From assembly GCA_934373235.1 (NCBI GenBank), contig CAKROW010000004.1:20507-84506 (forward strand): a stretch of 64,000 nucleotides of DNA, given 5' to 3'. How positions within the stretch are numbered: position 1 is the first letter of the stretch; every line of letters begins with the position of its first letter. Positions 8,338-17,424 of the stretch are shown in pieces. The position numbers were made by a program, and so were the translations under genes. The notes beneath the pieces are model-generated. The model was given only the letters and a program-made list of their open reading frames with translations, searched no databases and was not told the DNA's origin. The DNA is from an uncultured Blautia sp. (GTDB lineage: Bacteria; Bacillota; Clostridia; Lachnospirales; Lachnospiraceae).

Positions 8338-10907
8338 TATTCATCACCGACCTCGCTGCCGGAAACATTCTCAGCTTCTGCTTCGCTGTTTTCGTCTGCT
8401 CCATCCATATCTGTAATTTCGTCTGCTGCTTCGGCTGTTTCGTTATTTTCTTCTTTTTTCTCACGGACCTTTGCAACACTTGCGACAGTTACTCCGTCAG
8501 AAAGGTTGATCAGTTTCACACCTGAAGTGATTCTTCCCAGAACGGAAATCCCGGAGCATGGTGTCCGGATGATGATTCCCTCTGTTGTGATCATCATGAC
8601 TTCATTCTCTTCATTGACAGCCTTGGCGCCAATAACATTGCCTGTCTTTTCTGTGATCTTATAGCACTTGACACCTTTGCCGCCACGGTTCTGAACACTG
8701 AATTCACTCATTGCGGTGCGTTTACCCATGCCATTTGCTGAAACTACAAGAAGATAATCTCCCTGGGAATTAAGCTGCATTGCAACAACCTCGTCACCAT
8801 CCTCAAGGTTAATACCTCTTACACCCATTGATGCACGGCCTGTACTTCTTACATCAGTCTCTTTGAATCGGATACACTGGCCATCTTTGGTTACAAGAAG
8901 GATATCTTTGTTATTGTCAGTAGCTTTGACTTCGATAAGCTCATCATCGTCTCTCAGGACGATCGCTGTAAGACCTGTCTTGCGGACATTCTCATAGTCC
9001 TTGATCGGAGTCTTTTTCACAAGACCTTTTCTGGTAGCCATCATGAGATAATGGCCTTCCTCATATTTGCGGATCGGAATTACGGCTGTGATCCTCTCTC
9101 CCGGTGCAAGCTGGAGCAGATTGATGATCGCAGTTCCTCTTGCAGTACGTCCTGCCTCCGGAATCTCATAAGCTTTCAGCCTGTAAACACGGCCTGTGTT
9201 TGTAAAGAACATCAGATAATGATGTGTGGTAGTCATAAGCAGTTCTTCTATAAAATCATCATCCAGCTTCTGCATACCCTTGATTCCTCTTCCACCACGG
9301 TTCTGGCTGCGGAAGTTATCTACAGTCATACGTTTGATATAACCAAGCTTGGTCATGGTGATAACTGTATTTTCTCTTGGTATCAGATCCTCTGTGGAAA
9401 TGTCATATACATCATAGCCAATGGATGTCTTTCTGTCATCACCGTACTTCTCAGAAATTGCAAGGATCTCCTCACGGATCACACGAAGAAGAAGATTCCT
9501 GTCTGCAAGGATTGCCTGGAACTTCCGGATCTTTTCCATAAGTTCTGCATACTCTGCTTCCAGCTTCTCTCTTTCCAGACCTGTCAGGGCACGCAGACGC
9601 ATGTCTACGATCGCCTGTGCCTGCACATCTGTCAGCTCAAATCTCTCGATCAGCTCTGCCTTGGCAGTCTGTACATTGCGGGATCCACGGATAATGCGGA
9701 TAACCTCATCAATGTTATCAAGAGCTTTCAGAAGTCCTTCCAAAATGTGTGCTCTTTCCTGGGCTTTGTTCAGATCATACTGAGTTCTTCTTCTTACAAC
9801 ATCTTCCTGATGTGCCAGATAATACTCAAGCATCTGTTTCAGATTCAGGATCTTCGGTTCCATGCTTCCATTATTTGGAACAAGTGAAAGCATGATCACG
9901 CCAAAGGTATCCTGGAGCTGTGTATGCTTATAAAGCTGATTCAGGATAACATTTGCATTGGCATCTCTTCTCAGGTCAATACAGATACGCATGCCCTCAC
10001 GGCTCGAATGATCGTTCAGATCTGTGATCCCATCGATCTTCTTCTCACGGACAAGCTCCGCTATCTTCTCGATGAGGCGTGCTTTGTTTACCAGATATGG
10101 CAGTTCTGTGACAATGATCCTGGACTTGCCATTAGGTAAAGTCTCGATATTTGTCACTGCACGGACACGGATCTTGCCTCGTCCTGTGCGGTATGCTTCC
10201 TCGATTCCTCTGGTTCCAAGGATGGTTGCTCCTGTAGGGAAATCCGGCCCCTTGATGATCTCCAGAAGCTCTTCCATGGATGTCTCTCTGTTCTCCTCAA
10301 CGATGTTGTCAATGATCTTTACAACAGCACCGATCGTCTCACGAAGATTGTGAGGCGGGATATTGGTTGCCATACCAACGGCAATACCTGTGGTTCCGTT
10401 TACAAGAAGGTTCGGATAGCGTGACGGCAGTACAACCGGCTCACGCTCTGTCTCATCAAAGTTCGGCTGAAAATCAACAGTATCTTTGTTGATATCAGCA
10501 AGCATTTCCATGGAAATTTTGCTGAGGCGAGCCTCTGTATATCGCATGGCCGCAGCTCCGTCACCATCCACAGAACCAAAGTTTCCATGTCCGTCAACAA
10601 GGGGATATCTGGTGGACCATTCCTGTGCCATATTTACAAGGGCACCATAAATGGAACTGTCACCATGTGGATGATATTTACCCATTGTATCACCGACAAT
10701 ACGCGCACATTTTCTGTGAGGCTTGTCAGGACCGTTATTCAGCTCGATCATGGAATACAGCACTCGACGCTGTACCGGCTTCAGGCCATCTCTTACATCT
10801 GGCAATGCTCGCGAAGCGATAACGCTCATGGCATAATCGATGTAAGATTCCTTCATCGTTTTCTCCAGATCCACCTCGTGGACTTTGTCAAAAATATTGT
10901 CTTCCAT
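8337..10907 (-). CDS. gyrA: DNA gyrase subunit A
   Basis: This is the DNA-cleaving and rejoining subunit of gyrase, which introduces negative supercoils with GyrB. It has 856 residues, normal for the family. The active-site tyrosine lies in MRYTEARLSK (Tyr123). The quinolone-interaction segment reads HGDSSIYG (residues 81-88): the serine equivalent to E. coli Ser83 is present, but the position of E. coli Asp87 is Gly88. The C-terminal DNA-wrapping domain contains the GyrA-box QNRGGRG and a second copy, QNRGGKG. The tail is acidic and low-complexity (TAEAADEITDMDGADENSE). It follows gyrB by 43 bases and has a GGGAG ribosome site before the ATG. Confidence 0.98.
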   Translation of the reverse strand: MEDNIFDKVHEVDLEKTMKESYIDYAMSVIASRALPDVRDGLKPVQRRVLYSMIELNNGPDKPHRKCARIVGDTMGKYHPHGDSSIYGALVNMAQEWSTRYPLVDGHGNFGSVDGDGAAAMRYTEARLSKISMEMLADINKDTVDFQPNFDETEREPVVLPSRYPNLLVNGTTGIAVGMATNIPPHNLRETIGAVVKIIDNIVEENRETSMEELLEIIKGPDFPTGATILGTRGIEEAYRTGRGKIRVRAVTNIETLPNGKSRIIVTELPYLVNKARLIEKIAELVREKKIDGITDLNDHSSREGMRICIDLRRDANANVILNQLYKHTQLQDTFGVIMLSLVPNNGSMEPKILNLKQMLEYYLAHQEDVVRRRTQYDLNKAQERAHILEGLLKALDNIDEVIRIIRGSRNVQTAKAELIERFELTDVQAQAIVDMRLRALTGLEREKLEAEYAELMEKIRKFQAILADRNLLLRVIREEILAISEKYGDDRKTSIGYDVYDISTEDLIPRENTVITMTKLGYIKRMTVDNFRSQNRGGRGIKGMQKLDDDFIEELLMTTTHHYLMFFTNTGRVYRLKAYEIPEAGRTARGTAIINLLQLAPGERITAVIPIRKYEEGHYLMMATRKGLVKKTPIKDYENVRKTGLTAIVLRDDDELIEVKATDNNKDILLVTKDGQCIRFKETDVRSTGRASMGVRGINLEDGDEVVAMQLNSQGDYLLVVSANGMGKRTAMSEFSVQNRGGKGVKCYKITEKTGNVIGAKAVNEENEVMMITTEGIIIRTPCSGISVLGRITSGVKLINLSDGVTVASVAKVREKKEENNETAEAADEITDMDGADENSEAEAENVSGSEVGDE

Positions 10908-10950
10908 TCTTATTTCTCCCAGTCAGATAACTGCATTTTATGCAGTCGCT

Positions 10951-12876
10951 TTATATATCAAGATTCTTAACGAATCTGGCATTTTCTTCAATAAACTCAC
11001 GTCTCGGCTCTACCTTGTCGCCCATAAGCGTGGTAAATGTCAGATCGATCTCAGATGTGGCTGCCTCATCCATGGTAACCCGAAGAAGGATTCTCTTCTC
11101 AGGATCCATAGTTGTCTCCCAGAGCTGTTCCGCATCCATCTCACCAAGACCTTTGTAACGCTGGATCTTATTGTTTCCATCACGTCCGATCTCTGTAAGG
11201 ATATTGTTCAGCTCATCGTCATCGTAGGCGTACCATACCTTTTTATTCTTCTCTATCTTATAAAGAGGAGGCTGTGCAAGATAAACATATCCCTGCTTGA
11301 TAAGCTCCGGCATGAAACGATACAGGAATGTAAGCAGAAGTGTTGCGATATGTGCACCGTCAACATCGGCATCGGTCATAATGATGATCTTATGATAACG
11401 AAGTTTGGAAATATCGAAATCCTCGTGGATTCCTGTTCCAAAAGCTGTGATCATCGCCTTGATCTCTTTGTTCCCGTAAATCTTGTCAAGTCTTGCCTTT
11501 TCAACATTAAGGATCTTGCCTCTCAGAGGAAGGATTGCCTGTGTTGCACGGTTTCTGGCAGTCTTTGCAGAACCGCCCGCAGAATCTCCCTCTACAATGT
11601 AGATCTCACAGTTCTCAGGATTCTTGTCAGAACAGTCTGCAAGTTTTCCCGGAAGGGACATGCTGTCCAATGCTGACTTCCTGCGGGTAAGATCTCTTGC
11701 CTTTCTGGCTGCTTCCCTTGCTCTCTGTGCAAGAACAGATTTCTCAACAGTTGCCTTGGCAACAGCAGGATTCTGCTCCAGGAAAATCTCCAGTTGTTTA
11801 CTTACAACATTATCTACTGCGCCTCGTGCCTCACTGTTTCCAAGCTTCTGTTTGGTCTGGCCTTCAAACTGCGGATTCTCAATTTTTACACTGACAATAG
11901 CCGTAAGACCCTCACGGATATCATCACCACTTAAATTCGGCTCGCTGTCCTTAAGAAGCTTGTTCTTACGTGCATAGTCGTTAAATGTATTGGTGATGGC
12001 ATTTCTGAATCCTGTAATGTGGGTTCCACCCTCCGGTGTATTGATATTATTTACAAAACCGTAGGTGTTCTCCGTGTAGGAATCATTGTGCTGCATGGCA
12101 ACCTCTACGGTCACTCCATCCTTCTCACCCTCACAGTAAATGATCTCCGGGTAAAGAGCTTCTTTACTTCTGTTCAGGTAAGAAACGAACTCACGGATAC
12201 CACCCTCATAATGGAAAACCTTCTCTCTTTCCTGGTTCTCTCTCTTATCACGGAGAATGATCTTAAGACCTTTTGTAAGAAATGCCATCTCACGAAGACG
12301 CTGCTTGAGAATGTCATAATCATAGACAGTTTCCTCAAAGATCTCCTTGTCCGGAAGGAAACAAACCTTTGTACCTGTAAGCTTCGGATCACAGTCACCT
12401 ACCACCTTCAACGGGAACATGGTCTTTCCACGCTCATATCTCTGTTTATATTCTTTACCTTCACGGTAGATCGTAACCTCCAGCCACTCAGAAAGTGCAT
12501 TTACAACAGATGCACCAACTCCGTGAAGACCACCGGATACCTTGTATCCTCCTCCACCGAATTTACCACCTGCATGAAGGATCGTAAATACGACCTCAAC
12601 TGCCGGAATACCTGCTTTATGATTGATACCTACCGGAATACCACGACCATTATCGATTACCGTAATTGAATTATCAGGATTGATATCCACCTGAATTTCC
12701 GTACAAAAACCAGCCAGTGCTTCATCTACTGCATTGTCCACGATTTCGTATACAAGATGATGAAGACCACGGCTGGATGTACTTCCAATATACATTCCAG
12801 GTCTCTTTCGCACGGCTTCCAATCCTTCCAGAATCTGGATTTGATCCGCTCCGTATTCTGTATTCTCTGCGCCCAT
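10951..12876 (-). CDS. gyrB: DNA gyrase subunit B
   Basis: This is the ATPase subunit of DNA gyrase, 641 residues. The GHKL ATP-binding elements (VDNAVDEALAGF and GRGIPVG) lie near the N-terminus, followed by the transducer domain. The TOPRIM metal-binding motifs are EGDSAGGSAK and DADVDGAHI, and the C-terminal GyrB tail reads IQRYKGLGEMDAEQLWETTMDP, all intact. AGGAGG stands just before the ATG. In most Firmicutes gyrB directly follows recF; here about 24 kb separate the two. The leader carries a 17-base perfect inverted repeat (listed separately). Confidence 0.98.
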   Translation of the reverse strand: MGAENTEYGADQIQILEGLEAVRKRPGMYIGSTSSRGLHHLVYEIVDNAVDEALAGFCTEIQVDINPDNSITVIDNGRGIPVGINHKAGIPAVEVVFTILHAGGKFGGGGYKVSGGLHGVGASVVNALSEWLEVTIYREGKEYKQRYERGKTMFPLKVVGDCDPKLTGTKVCFLPDKEIFEETVYDYDILKQRLREMAFLTKGLKIILRDKRENQEREKVFHYEGGIREFVSYLNRSKEALYPEIIYCEGEKDGVTVEVAMQHNDSYTENTYGFVNNINTPEGGTHITGFRNAITNTFNDYARKNKLLKDSEPNLSGDDIREGLTAIVSVKIENPQFEGQTKQKLGNSEARGAVDNVVSKQLEIFLEQNPAVAKATVEKSVLAQRAREAARKARDLTRRKSALDSMSLPGKLADCSDKNPENCEIYIVEGDSAGGSAKTARNRATQAILPLRGKILNVEKARLDKIYGNKEIKAMITAFGTGIHEDFDISKLRYHKIIIMTDADVDGAHIATLLLTFLYRFMPELIKQGYVYLAQPPLYKIEKNKKVWYAYDDDELNNILTEIGRDGNNKIQRYKGLGEMDAEQLWETTMDPEKRILLRVTMDEAATSEIDLTFTTLMGDKVEPRREFIEENARFVKNLDI

Positions 12877-12898
12877 GTTATTCCTCCTGTCCTGGCAT

Positions 12899-12960
12899 AC
12901 AGTATGAAATCAAGTGCGCCTCCACTTCTCTCTGCGGCGAAGTACTTGATTTCATACTGT
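12899..12960 (-). promoter_or_regulatory. Long perfect inverted repeat in the gyrB leader
   Basis: Seventeen-base perfectly complementary arms (12899-12915 and 12944-12960, each containing the core TATGAAATCAAGT or its complement) surround a 28-base loop. In the gyrB mRNA this hairpin ends about 22 bases before the start codon, close to the ribosome-binding site. There is no T-run after it, so it is not a normal terminator. The rest of the 336-base gap holds a putative gyrB promoter, the rsmI terminator and a copy of the dispersed repeat. Confidence 0.8.
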
Positions 12961-13025
12961 AATAAGTTTATAAGTACTGTTTATAGCTGTAAAACTGACG
13001 TTTTTTACATACGAATACAGAGTTA

Positions 13026-13034
13026 ATTATAGCA
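13026..13034 (-). promoter_or_regulatory. Putative extended -10 promoter for gyrB
   Basis: TGCTATAAT on the minus strand is a perfect extended -10 element about 150 bases upstream of gyrB, lying immediately after the rsmI terminator. The -35 region overlaps that hairpin and is poor. A TTTACA at about 12987 could serve a second start. Confidence 0.5.
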
Positions 13035-13077
13035 CAAAAACGCCCGTATTTCCATCAAAATAAGGGGAAATACGGGC
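13035..13077 (-). terminator. Terminator of the holB-ricT-rsmI cluster
   Basis: Twelve-base perfect arms GCCCGTATTTCC (13042-13053) and GGAAATACGGGC (13066-13077) are followed on the minus strand by G and TTTTT. The hairpin lies about 135 bases after rsmI, beyond a dispersed repeat copy. Confidence 0.88.
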
Positions 13078-13126
13078 AAAAAAGTATCTTATTAAATGCA
13101 ATTTTTTGATATCGGGGTCAGAAGTT

Positions 13127-13195
13127 AAAGCGGACATTCGCATTCCGCTCTGCTACATGCTCATGAACACAATCGCTCCGCGATTTATCAGTGGG
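13127..13195 (-). repeat. Dispersed 3'-UTR repeat, copy after rsmI
   Basis: Read on the minus strand this contains a hairpin AATCGC-GGA-GCGATT, then TTCATGAGCATG, then the tail AGCGGAATGCGAATGTC. It matches the copies after parB and resembles the one after the DUF4340 gene. It begins about 20 bases after the rsmI stop, in the same orientation as rsmI. Confidence 0.75.
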
Positions 13196-13212
13196 ATCTT
13201 TTATCCCCATGT

Positions 13213-14061
13213 TTATTCTCCAAGAAGCGCTTTGTAGATATCCCGCTTTGAAACACCTCTGTCCTTCGCAGCCAGCTTCATTGCATCCTTCCTGGAATTT
13301 CCCTGCTGCTCATACATGGCTACGTGCTCCTCAATGGAAATCTCCTCCCAGGATGCTCTTTTTTCTGCTTCCATTTCACTGCGGCTCCTGCCTTCGATCA
13401 CAAGTACACATTCTCCAAGAGGCTTTTCGTCTTTATAAAAATTCAGCAGTTCATCAATGGTAGTACGGAAAGCTGTCTCATGCTTCTTGGTAAGCTCCCT
13501 GCAAAGAGTCATGCGGCGGTTTCCCAGAGTTTCTTTGAGCTCTCCCAGAGTTTTTACCAGTCTGTGAGGTGCCTCGTAAAGAATGATCGTCCTGGTTTCC
13601 CTGGAAAGCTCCTCAAGGATCACCTTTCTCTCCTTCTTATCTGCCGGAAGAAATGCCTCAAAAGCAAAACGTCTTGTATGAAGCCCTGAAAGAGTCAGGG
13701 CAGTAATGCAGGCAGCAGGTCCCGGAAGAGATGTGACCTCAATCCCTGCCTCATAGCACATGGCAGCCAGCTCTTCTCCCGGATCTGAGATACCAGGTGT
13801 CCCTGCATCTGTTATCAGCGCGATATTGGTTCCTGCCAGCATTTTGTCTACAAGCACTCTGCCTTTATCGATCTTGTTATATTCGTGATAACTTGTCATG
13901 GGAGTTTTGATCTCAAAATGATTCAGAAGCTTGATACTGTTGCGGGTATCCTCCGCTGCTATAAGATCAACTTCCTTCAACGTCCTGAGAACCCGGAATG
14001 TGATATCCTCCAGATTCCCGATAGGTGTTGCACAAAGATATAATTTTCCTGTTTCCCTCAT
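13213..14061 (-). CDS. rsmI: 16S rRNA (cytidine1402-2'-O)-methyltransferase RsmI
   Basis: This enzyme uses S-adenosylmethionine to 2'-O-methylate C1402 of 16S rRNA in the ribosomal decoding centre. The product has 282 residues. Family landmarks are ATPIGNLEDITFR near the N-terminus, AEDTRNSIKLLNHF, DAGTPGISDPGEEL and EAPHRLVKTL. A helix-turn-helix-like C-terminal tail (SRKDAMKLAAKDRGVSKRDI) is typical of RsmI/YraL. It is the last gene of the cluster holB, ricT, methyltransferase, rsmI, an arrangement conserved in Bacillus and Clostridia. AAAGGA precedes the ATG. Confidence 0.95.
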   Translation of the reverse strand: MRETGKLYLCATPIGNLEDITFRVLRTLKEVDLIAAEDTRNSIKLLNHFEIKTPMTSYHEYNKIDKGRVLVDKMLAGTNIALITDAGTPGISDPGEELAAMCYEAGIEVTSLPGPAACITALTLSGLHTRRFAFEAFLPADKKERKVILEELSRETRTIILYEAPHRLVKTLGELKETLGNRRMTLCRELTKKHETAFRTTIDELLNFYKDEKPLGECVLVIEGRSRSEMEAEKRASWEEISIEEHVAMYEQQGNSRKDAMKLAAKDRGVSKRDIYKALLGE

Positions 14062-14096
14062 CTTTTTCCTTTCTCCTGTCTGTCTCCGGAATGGCT

Positions 14097-14837
14097 TTAT
14101 ACCATCTTATAAAGGCGCAGTATATCTTCTGTGTATACGCCGGGTCTCTCGTAAACGATCAGCGGACGTTCCACTGTGATCCTGGAATTTCCGCCTTTGC
14201 AGGCCTCGATCAACACCATGTTCGGCTCCTTGTCAATATATGGATACACCAATTGCATACGCTTGGGTTCCAGCTTATATTTGGTTAAGGTTGCCAGCAG
14301 CTCCACCAGACGGAACGGTCTGTGTACCAGATAAAAACGGCCTTTATCTTTCAGTACTTTTGATGCCTGCTGCGCAATATCATCAAAATTGCACAGTATT
14401 TCATGACGCGCGATCGCCTTGGGAAGATGTGGGTTGGTCAGTCCATGCTGACCGATCATATACGGTGGATTGCATGTCACCACATGAAAAGAAGCTGCCC
14501 CAAATATTCCGGCAGCTTCCCTGATATCTCCCTGTACGATCTGTATTTTGTCCTGAAGATCATTATATCTCACACTGCGGTCAGCCATCTCTGCACATTC
14601 TTCCTGAATCTCAAGACCGGTAAAATATTCCCCTTCAGTTCTGTCCTGAAGAAGGATGGGAATAATCCCTGTACCGGTTCCCATATCCAGTGCCTGCTCG
14701 CCTTTCTTCACTTTGGCAAAACCGGAAAGAAGAACTGCATCCATGCCAAAGCAGAATTTCTGCGGGTCCTGGATCACATAAAATCCATTCTGCAGATCAT
14801 CCACTCTTTCACCGCACTTAACCAGATCATTTTTCAT
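14097..14837 (-). CDS. tRNA1(Val) adenine-N6 methyltransferase family protein (YabB-like)
   Basis: This is a class I SAM-dependent methyltransferase of 246 residues. The SAM-binding loop is DMGTGTGIIP (residues 51-60) and the N6-adenine catalytic motif NPPY is at 123-126. The N-terminal QDPQKFCFGMDAVLLSGF is typical of the TrmN6/YabB group, which modifies adenosine 37 of tRNA1(Val) in E. coli. Substrate in this organism is inferred from the family. Its start overlaps the ricT stop by 11 bases, and rsmI follows within about 35 bases, as in the B. subtilis yaaT-yabA-yabB region. No yabA homologue is present here. Confidence 0.88.
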   Translation of the reverse strand: MKNDLVKCGERVDDLQNGFYVIQDPQKFCFGMDAVLLSGFAKVKKGEQALDMGTGTGIIPILLQDRTEGEYFTGLEIQEECAEMADRSVRYNDLQDKIQIVQGDIREAAGIFGAASFHVVTCNPPYMIGQHGLTNPHLPKAIARHEILCNFDDIAQQASKVLKDKGRFYLVHRPFRLVELLATLTKYKLEPKRMQLVYPYIDKEPNMVLIEACKGGNSRITVERPLIVYERPGVYTEDILRLYKMV

Positions 14838-15729
14838 TTAATTTGGAATCTCCCTTTTTGTCCTCCAGGTTTTTCAGATTCTTCGCTTCCTGATCAGAAA
14901 CCTTTACTTTCTTTTTCCGTGGACGGAATTTAAGATCTCTTACAGGATACTCCTGGATTTCTTTCTCATCGTTTACTTCTACCACGATCTTCACAAGCTG
15001 GCGAAGAACATTTACACTCTGAACAGTACCTGTGGTTCCGTCCGGTGTTGTAACGGAATCCCCGATTCCCGGAAGATTGCGGTTCAGTTCCTCATATGTT
15101 TCCTGCTCATTCTTAAGACAGCACATCAGTCGTCCGCATACGCCGGAGATCTTAGTCTGGTTCAGTGAAAGGTTCTGTTCCTTTGCCATCTTGATAGATA
15201 CCGGTGCAAACTCGGAAAGATAGGTATGACAGCATAAACATCTGCCACATATTCCGATTCCTCCCAGAATCTTGGTCTCATCACGGACACCGATCTGGCG
15301 AAGTTCGATCCTTGTCTTAAACACAGATGCCAGATCCTTGACCAACTGACGGAAATCTATACGTCCGTCTGCTGTGAAGTAAAAAAGCACCTTGTTATTA
15401 TCAAATGTATACTCCGCATCAATAAGCTTCATCTCAAGGTTATGCTCTCTGATCTTCTTCTGACAGATCTTAAAAGCATCTTTTTCTCTGACACGGTTCT
15501 CTGCCTCATGCTCTTCGTCTTCTTTTGTGGCAACACGAAGAACTTCCTTAAGCGGATGAACCACCTCATTCTCCTTAACCTCTCTTGGTTCAAGGACAAC
15601 CCGTCCATACTCGATGCCTCTGGCAGTCTCCACGATCACATGGTCTCCTACCTTCACCTTATATGTCTTTGGATTAAAATAATATATTTTTCCTACATTT
15701 CTGAATCTTACTCCAACTACATTTTCCAT
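14827..15729 (-). CDS. ricT: PSP1-domain protein RicT (YaaT)
   Basis: In B. subtilis RicT (YaaT) forms the Y-complex with YmcA and YlbF, which steers RNase Y-dependent mRNA maturation and affects sporulation and competence. This product has 300 residues. The PSP1 domain carries two cysteine clusters, CGRCLCC (161-167) and CGRLMCC (198-204), that can ligate iron-sulfur clusters. The N-terminus (VVGVRFRNVGKIYYFNP) and the C-terminal charged tail are standard. It is six bases downstream of holB and overlaps the methyltransferase gene. Confidence 0.93.
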   Translation of the reverse strand: MENVVGVRFRNVGKIYYFNPKTYKVKVGDHVIVETARGIEYGRVVLEPREVKENEVVHPLKEVLRVATKEDEEHEAENRVREKDAFKICQKKIREHNLEMKLIDAEYTFDNNKVLFYFTADGRIDFRQLVKDLASVFKTRIELRQIGVRDETKILGGIGICGRCLCCHTYLSEFAPVSIKMAKEQNLSLNQTKISGVCGRLMCCLKNEQETYEELNRNLPGIGDSVTTPDGTTGTVQSVNVLRQLVKIVVEVNDEKEIQEYPVRDLKFRPRKKKVKVSDQEAKNLKNLEDKKGDSKLNEK

Positions 15730-15735
15730 TCTATG

Positions 15736-16725
15736 TTATTTCTCCCTAATTGTCAGGAACAGAAGTTCAAGAGCAAGTTCAAAGTTTACATTTGCACGGA
15801 GACGTACCTTGGTCTTCTCCAGTGCCTCCAGAATTTTCTCAATATTTTCATAAGAACGCTCGCTGGCCTGCTCTCTGATAAAGTTCAATTCCTGCTTAAA
15901 TACCAGATTGTCTATTTCCCTTGTTGCTTTAAACATCAGAACATCGCGGAACCAGAACTGAAAAATATCCAGATAATCATTAATATTATTCTTGTCCATG
16001 GAAAGCTGTTTGATTGCTTCTGTCAGCTCGTAAACTTCCATGGTATTGGCATACTTCAGTATTTTAAGCGCATTGGCTGTCATATCCGCAAATTCCTGTG
16101 AGGTGGCAACCTCCCTGGCTTTACCAATGCTTCCCTGTGCATAGGATGCATCGATCTCTGCCTGATAATCCGGAACCTGAAGATGCTCCATCAGATACTT
16201 CTTCACCAGTCCGTCATCCACAACCTTAAGATCCAGACGTACACAACGTGACTGAATGGTCGGAAGAAGACTGTCTGCGTTGCAGGTAAGAAGCATGATA
16301 ACTGCATATTCCGGCGGTTCCTCTATGGTTTTCAGAAGGGCATTCTGTGCCTGTACTGTCATCATCTCCGCATCCGGAATGATGTAGATCTTGTATGGGC
16401 TGCAGTATGGCCTTATATCCACATCATGGATCACCTGCTCCCTGATCTCATCAATACTGATAGTTCCAGGCTTCTCATGTGTAACCGTAATGATATCCGG
16501 ATGATTCTTACCAATTACCTTCTTACAGGAATCACAGGTCATACATGGCTCTGTCTCACCACTCTCACACTGCAGAGCTGCTGCAAAAGTCCCTGCCAGG
16601 AGCTTCTTGCCGGAACCCGGTTCACCTGTAAAAATATAAGAATGGGACACCTTCTCTGTCTCAATGGCATTCTTTAAATGCCTGATTATATCGTCATGGC
16701 CGATGATATCATGAAAACCTGCCAT
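15736..16725 (-). CDS. holB: DNA polymerase III subunit delta' (HolB)
   Basis: This is the clamp-loader delta' subunit, which with tau/gamma and delta opens the DnaN ring and loads it on DNA. The protein has 329 residues from the chosen start. It shows a P-loop-like GEPGSGKKLLA near residue 35, a four-cysteine zinc module (CESGETEPCMTCDSC) and the AAA+ motif TIEEPPEYAVIMLLT. The start at 16725 is preceded by AGAGGTGA. An upstream in-frame GTG (16734) falls inside that ribosome site and is unlikely. It heads the holB-ricT-methyltransferase-rsmI operon. Confidence 0.94.
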   Translation of the reverse strand: MAGFHDIIGHDDIIRHLKNAIETEKVSHSYIFTGEPGSGKKLLAGTFAAALQCESGETEPCMTCDSCKKVIGKNHPDIITVTHEKPGTISIDEIREQVIHDVDIRPYCSPYKIYIIPDAEMMTVQAQNALLKTIEEPPEYAVIMLLTCNADSLLPTIQSRCVRLDLKVVDDGLVKKYLMEHLQVPDYQAEIDASYAQGSIGKAREVATSQEFADMTANALKILKYANTMEVYELTEAIKQLSMDKNNINDYLDIFQFWFRDVLMFKATREIDNLVFKQELNFIREQASERSYENIEKILEALEKTKVRLRANVNFELALELLFLTIREK

Positions 16726-16795
16726 AAGAATCACCTCTCTTTTGCCTTTTCATAGATTATACCATAATCTTATACATAAAAAAAACTATTTTTCC

Positions 16796-17383
16796 CTACT
16801 TTACTGATTTTATATATTTTAGAATCTCTTCCACACACTTATCCAGATTATGATTCTCGAAGCGCTTATCTATACCTGCTTTCAGAATTTTTTCTTCTGA
16901 AAAGTCCTCCTGGTCCGCAAGAAATCGTCTGCACATTTCCTCATATTTGGGCTTTTCCTGCTCTTTCTCCCTGCGAATGGCACGTTCCAGACGTTCCCCG
17001 TCTTCCACCTGGATATACAGAGGACACATCACCTTTTCCCCGTAATATTCCTTAAGCTTCACATAAGATTCCAGGGTGCCGATTCCCAGATAATCCTTCC
17101 CTGAGGTTCCGATCTGTCCGTCATCCGCTGTGAAATAAGTCCAGGGACCATAGACTGTCTGATAAGTACGTGCCTCGATCAGTGCCCCTTTGTTCCTGAA
17201 TTCCTCAAGCTTCTTCTCATCTGTGAAATAATATTCTCTGCCGTTCACCTCACCGTCACGGATCGGACGTGTGGTATAGATAACCAGCTTCTGAAGCTCC
17301 GGCTCTTCCTGAGCTGCCAGTCTCTTATAGATCGTATCTTTTCCAGATGAGCTCTTGCCCATGATATAAAATATTTTTCCCAT
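16796..17383 (-). CDS. Guanylate kinase-like protein
   Basis: This 195-residue P-loop nucleotide kinase has a Walker A at residues 9-17 (GKSSSGKDT). The GMP-binding signature is present in altered form (YTTRPIRDGEVNGREYYF). A long C-terminal half carries a LERAIRREKEQ lid-like region. Guanylate kinase phosphorylates GMP to GDP, but the extended and divergent second half means the substrate may differ. In B. subtilis the gene at this place, between yaaO and the holB cluster, is thymidylate kinase (tmk). Here a GMP-kinase-like protein occupies the slot. Confidence 0.75.
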   Translation of the reverse strand: MGKIFYIMGKSSSGKDTIYKRLAAQEEPELQKLVIYTTRPIRDGEVNGREYYFTDEKKLEEFRNKGALIEARTYQTVYGPWTYFTADDGQIGTSGKDYLGIGTLESYVKLKEYYGEKVMCPLYIQVEDGERLERAIRREKEQEKPKYEEMCRRFLADQEDFSEEKILKAGIDKRFENHNLDKCVEEILKYIKSVK

Positions 17384-17424
17384 ATTGTGTCTGACCTTTC
17401 CCGGTCTTTAATCCTCATTTATTC

